64,000 bases of DNA, taken from positions 9,809,717 to 9,873,716 of the forward strand of contig CM069448.1 of NCBI GenBank assembly GCA_035610835.1, given 5' to 3'. Under the pieces are notes generated by a model, which had not been told where the DNA came from, did no database searches, and was given only the letters and a program-made list of their open reading frames with translations. Position 1 is the stretch's first letter. Each line of letters begins with the position of its first letter. Source of the DNA: Ophiura sarsii. Its lineage: Eukaryota > Echinodermata > Ophiuroidea > Amphilepidida > Ophiuridae. A program made the position numbers and the translations under genes. Below are positions 56,741-64,000 of the stretch, one piece after another.

Positions 56741-58050
56741 TTAGACCAAATAAAAAAACAAGCTTGTCTCAGAAGAAACCTGAAAAAAGGTCATGCAATA
56801 TACATTTTTAATAAAAAATGCCATGTAAATTAGTGCTGTTATCGATACAAAATTTTGTATCGATATGTCGTCAAAGAAAACTTCCGACATGTCGATATAT
56901 TATCGATAAAATAACTTTTTGGTTTCCGAATTCTGCAACTATCGTCTCAAATCAAAAACGTCAGATAAAACCTGATCAGATCGGGAGTGGGAGAAATATT
57001 CCTATCAATGATGTACCCCACCAATAAATAACTTTGAAAATTGGCCGGAAAAGTCATTTAAAAACGTTAAACGAAGACTTAAATGAACAAATTCTGAATT
57101 AGCTTGCTGATATGGTCGCCAGCTTTTAATTGAAGAAAATCATCCTTTACGCATGCATGTGACATTGTGCTTCGGATTTATTCGATTTCCCTTCGGCCTT
57201 TTCCGAAACCCGATACGAATGACGTATTGCTACGGAAATCATCGTTACGCATGCGTGTGACAATTTGTCCAATCACACATTTTACGATGATTTTATAAAT
57301 TTATTTAATTTTCCGGAACCGGTCCGAGTGACGCAATGCCAATACCATGTGCTCTCAACTCATCTCGAAAGGCACAGTTCCACAGATGTGGATTACGCCC
57401 CTGATAGACCATTGCGCTCTATGAAAAACGTGGTTGTTTATTTATAAATACAATACGAGGGGCATTCCCCGATGGCGTTGTTATTCAGTATGAATTATTT
57501 TGATACTTGTTGATTTGTCAGGCTTTCACCGAGGGAATGATGCACGGTACGGCCATGCACACGTCAATATACATTGTATCACAATTTGTAATGAATTGTA
57601 AGTGAATGGGGAATGTGCGGAAAACTTAAAAAGCATGTAAAACCCAATTATAAAATTCATGTCGTTTCTTTCCGATATACGAAAATATGTATCGACATGT
57701 CGTATCGTATGGAAAATATTGCGACATGCGACACTTCCGACAATCGATAACAACACTAATGTAAATATGCTATGCAAAATGCGGTATCTTTAAAACAATA
57801 ATTACATGCTCTGTGAAATGTATATTTTAACACTACCATAGTAGAAACAAATCACATTTTGTTGAACTGTATTTAATATCTATGTATTTATGTGGCAATG
57901 TTACGCTTATATGCAAATAAATAAGCTGATGGTAGGTCACAATGTGAAATTAAAATTTGGTGAAGCATGATTTTTATTAAGTTATGTGCTATAATGCGAA
58001 TTTTAAAAGCTACACACACGCCTTGTGAGACAAACTTGTGTTTGGCCTTA
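56741..58050. mobile_element. Outer MITE (24405 family) with nested hAT-type element
   Basis: ttagaccaaataaaaaaaca then agcttgtctcagaag at left, and cttgtgagacaaacttgtg then tttggcctta at right, as inverted ends. The middle is occupied by 56831-57758. Confidence 0.65.
56831..57758. mobile_element. Non-autonomous hAT-type element with 8-bp target duplication
   Basis: TAGTGCTGTTATCGAT at left and ATCGATAACAACACTA at right are inverted ends. ATGTAAAT at 56823-56830 and 57759-57766 is an exact 8-bp duplication. 8-bp duplications and YARNG-type tips are typical of hAT transposons. No transposase frame survives in its 928 bp. Confidence 0.85.
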
Positions 58051-58433
58051 ATGGACTGCAAGGTATAATCGTATGCATACCTAGCCCTTTTCTATGTTAC
58101 TCATGTTACTGAGTCGTCATTATACAAACGGTACATATATATATATGGCCAAAAGCAACAAGAAAAGCTATAAGATAACACTGCAATTTTAAATTTACAG
58201 CGACCACTGCTACTCATCTCAAAATCATGGAACAGATAGATGCTACAGATAGATGCTTGGGCTAGAATTTCAAGAAGAATCTTGGGGAGTAATTCTGTTA
58301 TACACTTCACATAGGTATTCATAGTGCATGGTTTTTAAGAACGACGCATACTACCGATGTTGGTGTGTAGGGTATAACAGAATTATGCCGAATCTTGCAA
58401 AGATCCTCATACAGAGATTTACATGGTAGGAAA

Positions 58434-58732
58434 CAGGGTTGTCTCCAGGGCAATTTGAGTGCCAGCTAATTTTACTGATGGCAAACGGAGTGAGTGTAGC
58501 GAACGGAGCGCAGCGGATCACGGCGCGGTCCAGGGGCCTGCTTAGGGTTTTTTAGGTTTTTTGTAATGCAATTTGGCCTATTTGGGGGTTCCTGCCACAT
58601 AATTTCTTATTTTATGAGGCAGTTTAATGATTTTATCCATGTAAAATACAAAAAACAAGTGCGGTTTTTTTTTTAGTGCCGGTCAGCCAGCGTGAGTGCC
58701 GGCTACACCCGACCGGCGCGGAGACAACCCTG
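58434..58732. mobile_element. hAT-type MITE (CAGGGTTGTCTCC ends), copy 1
   Basis: CAGGGTTGTCTCC at left and GGAGACAACCCTG is the expected right end; the sequence shows cggagacaaccctg. The 8-bp flanks gtaggaaa and gtagggaa differ at one position. Internal text (tttatgaggcagtttaatga; gtgagtgccggct) is shared with 61906-62224. Confidence 0.85.
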
Positions 58733-60480
58733 GTAGGGAATAAACTCATTCCTGCAAGTATTTTTTTTGAAAAACAATACTGATTAAGTGTTGAAGAGAT
58801 TTCGTCATGGGAATGCAAGAAAGTACTGAGCGAGATTTTCGGCCACATCGAGTTATTAGTTTGTTATGAAAATATAGGCAAATCTAAACATTATAAACCA
58901 TTTTTTCCAGTCTTGAAATTGGAATTATTTCATTTTAATCAAATAATTAAGTTTGTTAAAACGATAATTATGTTAACATAATTGAACACAGAAATGCTTC
59001 TCCTGCAAAATGACTAAAATGTCACTTGCGTTCTTGCAATTCCCACAAGGATTTGTCCCTAGGGGTTAGTTAAATGTTTCATGCTACGTAACATGGGCGG
59101 GGAAACACTCAAATTGCTATATTCTATTTGGTTTCCTCTGGAAAGTGACGTAACTTAACAGGCGCAGCTTTTACGCACCCTTATGTGTCTTTCAATACTC
59201 GTATGTATACACCAGAGCCTTGAGTAGGCGCGCGCGTTATGTGCTGCAATTAGTAGAATACGCAGTTACGTCACTGTCTCGTGATGGCCAAATAAACTAT
59301 AGAGAGCTACCTACACCCGAAAGTGGTCAAATACTTATGGTTTACTGTTTATAATTATGTTAATCATACAGGCATAAAATCGAGGGCTTAGTGCCACAAA
59401 TCTCTAATAGCTGCCAGTTGTTATATATGGGGATGTTTATATATGCTTGGCAATTGAAAAAACCTAAATGCACTCAGAGCAGCTATTGCAAATATGATCA
59501 CTTTGTTCAGATATGTAGTAATGTGAAAAGTCACCATCTGTAATAGCTGCCACGTGTTATACACTGGTGCTATATGGGGCACCCTTGTGACCATGCAATC
59601 TTATACATGGCAGCCATTGTAGATAGGACCATATGGCTCCAAACACTTGAAAAGACTCTATTCACGCGGCAGCCATTTTCCAAAATATGCCACCCAAGCC
59701 TCATTCCCGTTTGGTCTATCTGCGCCTCGCGCTGCACAATAGAACTGCGCCAGAAGCGTGGTACCAAAATGCGCGGCGTACGCATCCTCACGCAGGCGCA
59801 GGTATACGTAACAAGAACGAGGCTTGGGTGGCAAAATTTAGAAAATGGCTGCCGCATGAATATGGTCTATAGATCGATTATCACACTATGTGACAACCTC
59901 TTATGTGTCTCCCATATAGAATACAACATAATACTGGAATTGTTTGACATCAACTCACACTGTAACTGATTGTTGCCTTGTGTTTAATTCTGTATATTAG
60001 AGCCTTATCTCGGGATAATCATAGTTAGGTTTGCGATGCAAGAAACTGGCATGTGGCGGTGTTCCCTCTCAAGTTAAGGCTATAATATTAGCACTCTAAC
60101 TTAACTGGACCCGCAATTTGTTGGGAAACACAGAAGAAAAAAATAACAACATCAAATAACTTTTTGATTGCCCAAATCGCCGCAAGCTCAAAATCCTTAA
60201 AGGGAACTTTTGCCTGTGATGTCATAAAGTAGCAGATTGTTGTTGCGTCGCAGAGATTATGTCCATTCCCTGCTGGCAAACCAATGCTGTATGTGCATCT
60301 CCAGCAGCAACAGTTAGTTGTTCTGTAACAGAGTATTTCTATCCCTTACTACCACACTGATGCAGTATGGTACAGGGTGTCCAGGACACATAAAGATGTT
60401 ATTTTTGAGACACCCTGCCTCTAAGTACATCTCTAGCAGTGGCACATCATAGCAGCACAACTAATAGCTTTGGATGGATG
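58733..60480. other. Intergenic / 3' flank of the SR gene
   Basis: 59668-59712 and 59815-59858 form an inverted pair (ggcagccattttccaaaata; gccacccaagcctc), a foldback of about 190 bp within a wider weaker palindrome. 59130-59300 resembles 63590-63740 (cctctgga-agtgacgta, gtgtatac-ccag). 60370-60422 has tacagggtgtccaggacaca and tttgagacaccctg, a ~50 bp element tip pair. No gene is seen. Confidence 0.5.
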
Positions 60481-60486
60481 TGAAGA

Positions 60487-60538
60487 CTATCGACTACGAG
60501 ATCTGGATCTGGACCTTGACTTTGATTTGGACCGCGAC
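60487..60538 (-). CDS. SR protein terminal exon
   Basis: 52 coding nt, acceptor ctatattccag. Completes Arg, then SRSKSKSRSRSRSRSR and TAG. A short all-RS tail. Confidence 0.85.
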
Positions 60539-62776
60539 CTGGAATATAGTAAGTCAATACATTATTGTATTAGTTATATCACTGACACTGAATGATCATA
60601 TATTGGACTACAATACAATGCTAACAAAACAGTCTTGGATACTCTGCAAGCTTTGTGGGTATAACTATTCATGCTATTCTACCCTTACTATGTTGAATAC
60701 GACAATTTGTACATATCCTCACACACAAGGATCAACTGGGAAAAGTAAATGGGCATGTGGGTGGGGGAATAGACAGGCAACACCAATTTTCTATTTTTAT
60801 GATACACCTCGGCCCTATTACATAAAAGTTAGTAAACTTAGGAAGAGTTATTCTTAAATCTTCTTAAGCCTGATTAAAGAAGAATATTTAAAAATCCGTC
60901 CTAGGTAGGTGTTGTGTTGGCCTGAAGAAAGCTTACCGGCACAGGCTGAAAAAGTAGGTAATATGGAAAGCTCCTTGCAGGGAAATTTGAGCATTTGGAG
61001 GGAAATTTTGGCATTTGGAGGGAAATTTTACTCTTTCATTAACCCTAACCCTACTACGTCTCACAGAAACATCACAGCCAGCACCACTTGGCTCGCGCGC
61101 GCAAAAGTTCTATCTCATGTAGCACTAAACTACGGGTATATATGGTCACCGATTTTTTAGCCTGTGAAGCCCGTGGCTGAGTGGTAGTATATCTCGCCTG
61201 TCACACGGCCGACCCGGGTTCAATTCCCGGGCCGGCGGACATAATTTTTCCCTTTTTTTATTTAACCCCTCCCCCTGTTCTTCGTTCCATCCCCACTGCC
61301 ACGTTCTAGGGTTAGGGTTAAGAAATGCATTCTATTTTGGAGGGAAATTTGGAATCGCTTGCCGGGGAAAAAAACCATGCTTACCGGGACTGTTCTTTTT
61401 CTGATGGTGATCGGTCTTTGATGGGTGATGATGACCTGGATCGTGACCTGGACTTTGAGCGACTGTAAGATCTGTGTCGGTGTTTCTTCCTGTCAAATAA
61501 AATGCAAGAACAATGTCACAAATAGGGTCATACAGGTTGTTTTTACCTATATATCAAATACCATCACTGGTTCTTCTTTTGGCTTTGGTCTCAAAACAGC
61601 AAAAATCACAGTGGTTGATATCGCCTAATGGCCTACGATATGTTTACTGAATAAGAGACAGGGTCGCTTTAGCATTAAGCTAGTTAAAAAATTTGATTTG
61701 TTCGACTGAGTGGACAGAATTGGGTGAATACTTTTGTTATCCTTATCTTTCCTTTTTTGTTGAATACACATTCAACTTGTTCGGTTTAATATATGGCCGT
61801 GCTGCCACAACAAACTACTACTGCAAAACATACTAGAGTTTAATCAGTTCCAAATTGGTGAGAAATATGTGTTTCTTACTCTCTCTATGTGCAGAAGTAC
61901 CGTACCAGTGTTGTCACTAGCCAAAATTTAGTGCCAGTTAATTTTACTGACGGCGAACGGTGTTGCGAAAGAAGTGCCTTGGATCATGGCATGGGGTCTA
62001 GAGGCCTTCTTAATGTTTGTTTAGAGGTTATTAATGCACTTAGAGGGTTTCCGCCATATAATTTCTTGTTTTATGAGGCAGTTTAATGATTTTATCCCCA
62101 ATTTAAAAATAAAAAAATCCCTTTTTTAGAGTGCCGTTTTTTTAACCCTTTTTTCTAGGAGTGCCAGTAGGCAATCGTGAGTGCCGGCTCCTCCCGACCG
62201 CCTTATAAGTGACTGACAACCCTGGAAGTACCCCAAGCATTTACGCTTACACACAATAATGCGTTAAATATAAACATTATACATGTCCATTCTCTTCTGT
62301 ATCAATTTATTTCTGATAGGATACAGGACAATTTGTTACTTTATGAAACAGTAACATTTTCTTAGTTGTACTTTGGACTCAATTTTCCACCTCTTTGATG
62401 TTTAAAATATGGAATTTTTATGTCTGAAATTATTTTATTTGGTAACTCAATTTTTTTGAAGAGGAAAATAACAACAATATATAACAAATATATCCAAGAA
62501 TATTTTCTAACTTATAATAATATCATACTTACTCATTACTTTTGCTCCTGGACCGGGACTTTCTATTATTGTCGTAACTTTTGCTCCTGGAACGATTCTT
62601 TCTCGGCGACCTGCTCCTGCTGCGAGAATACCTTGATCGTCTGTTGCCCCTGCTGCGACGTGGACTTCTGCTCCTGCTGCGACTATAGTGACTTCGCCTC
62701 CGTGGACTGCGACTTCTGTGACCTCTATTACGGCTACGAGGCGGCGAGGCATCTTTCCCTCTCATCTGACCTGGAG
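60487..62776 (-). CDS. SR (RS-domain) splicing protein, last three coding exons (partial)
   Basis: Join on the minus strand: 62776-62533, 61489-61385, 60538-60487 (stop TAG). The phases agree (2, 2). About 133 residues are almost entirely RS/SR dipeptides with Lys/Pro: MRGKDASPPRSRNRG, RSRSPRRRSHYSRSRSRS, then KKHRHRSYSRSKSRSRSR, SSSPIKDRSPSEKEQ, ending SRSRSRSRSR. RS domains of SR proteins bind other splicing factors in nuclear speckles and are phosphorylated by SRPK/CLK kinases. The RNA-recognition part would be encoded to the right of the window, so the exact family member cannot be given. A non-RRM RS protein is possible. Confidence 0.85.
61039..61321 (+). mobile_element. tRNA-like element capped by inverted TTAACCCTAACCCT, in an SR gene intron
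   Basis: TTAACCCTAACCCT at 61039-61052 and its exact 14-nt complement at 61308-61321 enclose a tRNA-like sequence. Direct copies of ggagggaaattt lie on both sides (60996-61030, 61335-61350). It sits between the last two SR gene exons, opposite to the gene's orientation. Confidence 0.65.
61167..61238 (+). tRNA. tRNA-Asp(GTC)-like pseudogene / SINE head
   Basis: Good A box (tggctgagtgg, 61174) and B box (ggttcaattcc, 61217-61227), a CTGTCAC anticodon loop as in tRNA-Asp, and a 5-bp T stem (ccggg/cccgg). The acceptor stem does not pair (aagcccg against gccggcg) and the anticodon stem is weak. It is therefore a decayed tRNA or a tRNA-derived promoter, not a working tRNA gene. Confidence 0.5.
61385..61489 (-). 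CDS. SR protein exon (second from last)
   Basis: 105 nt, acceptor tttatttgacag, donor TCCCG|gtaagc. Encodes KKHRHRSYSRSKSRSRSRSS then PIKDRSPSEKEQS. Phase 2 in and 2 out. Confidence 0.86.
61906..62224. mobile_element. hAT-type MITE, copy 2, in an SR gene intron
   Basis: cagtgttgtc at left and gacaaccctg at right; the interior matches 58434-58732 in blocks (gccagttaattttactga; atttcttgttttatgaggca). The flanks share gaagtacc (61894-61901 and 62225-62232), an 8-bp duplication if the left tip is three bases longer. Confidence 0.75.
62533..62776 (-). CDS. SR protein exon (third from last)
   Basis: 244 nt from acceptor ccctttcag to donor AATGA|gtaagt. Encodes PGQMRGKDASPPRSR and repeated SRSRSPRR units ending RSKSN. 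An alternative acceptor 6 nt downstream (ctccag) would remove two codons. Confidence 0.86.
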
Positions 62777-64000
62777 CTGAAAGGGTTATGGATTTGAAAC
62801 AAAGAAATATGATAATAATGGAGATAACCTTGGTTTGTATTAACAAGTGGTAAGAGGCATGTGGTCAGTAGCAAATATCTGGACTTCACTTCAATTTTGA
62901 TGAAAATAGAATTCCCCTAATTGCACAAAGTGCTGCTGATGCTCAGGGGTATGACTCCAAAAAGGAAACACCACCACAATTGACAAGTTGTCAGTTTCCC
63001 CCTAAGGTACTTAGTTTCTACCTTGTTACATTGCAAAATATCAATTTTCCCATCTTTTATCAAACTCTTCATTCTCCAAGGCCAAAACAAAAATTGTTAT
63101 AATGTCCTCTCGACCACCCGCTCGTCAGATTCAGGGCCACTCCAATTTTTTCTTCTTCTTTTTTTCTTCAGATTTTCACCTTTTTTTAAAAACATTTTAA
63201 TGGCATTGAATATTTAACTAAGTGTTTATAACATGTGCGACTCTTTCTATGAATTTAACTTCTTGTTGGCTGAACTTTGAGCTTCCGCTGGTATAAGAAC
63301 ATTTTGAAAAAATCCACCCGCCCGCCCCTCCTCTCTGAGAACTCTGTGGAGGACAACCAAACATTTTTATTTTTGCCTAACCATTCCTTTCCTTCTCTTA
63401 TCCCCTTCCTCGGTCTCTCTACCTCACACAAGTTTGTTCCCACTTTTAACAGTATTTCACTTAATCCCTACCCTCAAAGCAGGGCATCCTCAAAGTGTAC
63501 CCTGCTAATGCTTTAAAACATGTGACAAGCTTGGTATTACTTAGAAGATCTAGTCTGATAATCATAATGCGTAGCTTAGCTTTCTATACTTTGTTTCTCT
63601 TCCTCTGGACAGTGACGTATCATAGACGCAGAATTTACACACAAGTGTTTATCTTCTGTCCTTCTATCTGGTGTGTATACGCCAGCGCTTGGAGTAGACA
63701 CTCACATTAAAATAATATCGTGATAGATAAATAGACTATAGTGTTTCCATATAGTATCTTGCTTGACAAATCTGGGCATTGTGCAGTTCAGCATGCTTAG
63801 CACCACTAACTGTACCAACAGGAATATCCCCCCCCCCCCCCCCCAAACCAAAAGTGCAAAACATGTGTTTAAGTAATTAACAGCTGGATATCGTCTGACT
63901 TCCACCTTTGAATATACAGATGGCATCTTGGCCATAGATATTAAAAGTTGAATCTCAACTAAAATGTGTAATTCCAAAAAAAAAACCATGATCTTTAAGA
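62777..64000. other. SR gene intron and/or unresolved right edge
   Basis: No exon recognised. Upstream exons of the SR gene should lie here or beyond the edge. Contains (TTC)n-like runs (63145-63170), a run of about 14 C at 63829-63844, and a stretch (63590-63740) similar to 59130-59300. Confidence 0.4.

Noticed and set aside
59574..59969. 131-residue frame near 59.6 kb with a partner on the other strand
   Set aside because: Both cross a foldback repeat (ggcagccatttt arms); the mirrored peptides are the two arms of the palindrome.
61167..61238. Functional tRNA-Asp gene
   Set aside because: The acceptor stem does not pair and the anticodon stem is poor, although both promoter boxes are good.
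62420..62797. Cys-rich 125-residue frame on the plus strand
   Set aside because: It is the antisense of the RS-repeat exon; the Cys and Ser pattern comes from reading RS codons backwards.

Overview
The window is invertebrate animal nuclear DNA. It is AT-rich, genes are split by GT-AG introns, and introns and flanks are full of nested transposon debris. The encoded proteins (a BRD8 bromodomain protein, an RS-domain splicing protein, a clarin-like tetraspan exon) are ordinary metazoan genes. The repeat content (Penelope-like retroelement, L1/Tx1-like LINE debris, tRNA-derived SINEs, many foldback MITEs, GGTCA-rich tandem arrays) suggests a marine invertebrate, perhaps a deuterostome such as an echinoderm or hemichordate. 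That phylum guess is inference only.

Layout. 1-4700: intergenic and repetitive, with a 1.2 kb hairpin-ended element carrying a tandem array of direct AGGTCA repeats, and a duplicated exon-like segment. 4707-4971 (-): first coding exon of a clarin-like membrane protein. 6040-6640: degraded retroelement 3' end. 7613-43948 (+): a complete BRD8 orthologue in 18 coding exons. I reconstructed these by hand; the phases are consistent throughout and the joined length is 2649 nt, or 882 aa plus stop. It has the N-terminal SANT-like/coiled region, an acidic low-complexity middle with two AT-hook-like motifs, and one C-terminal bromodomain. Its introns hold most of the mobile DNA: an intact Penelope-like ORF in intron 4, MITEs in many introns, a 31-copy ~109 bp satellite in intron 17, and a LINE fragment that almost touches the last exon. 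44.6-60.4 kb: intergenic, built mainly of nested inverted-repeat elements. 60487-62776 (-): the last three coding exons of an SR (RS-domain) splicing protein whose upstream exons lie beyond the right edge.

BRD8 is a subunit of the NuA4/TIP60 acetyltransferase complex, and the SR protein would act in splicing. There is no evidence that the genes here form a pathway. The most unusual material is the mobile DNA: two unrelated-looking elements built alike (5' hairpin, short microsatellite, GGTCA-rich tandem array, 3' hairpin), one with a recognisable empty site 2.5 kb away; tRNA-promoter elements capped by inverted telomere-like TTAACCCTAACC; several TTAA-flanked foldback families; and nests four levels deep.
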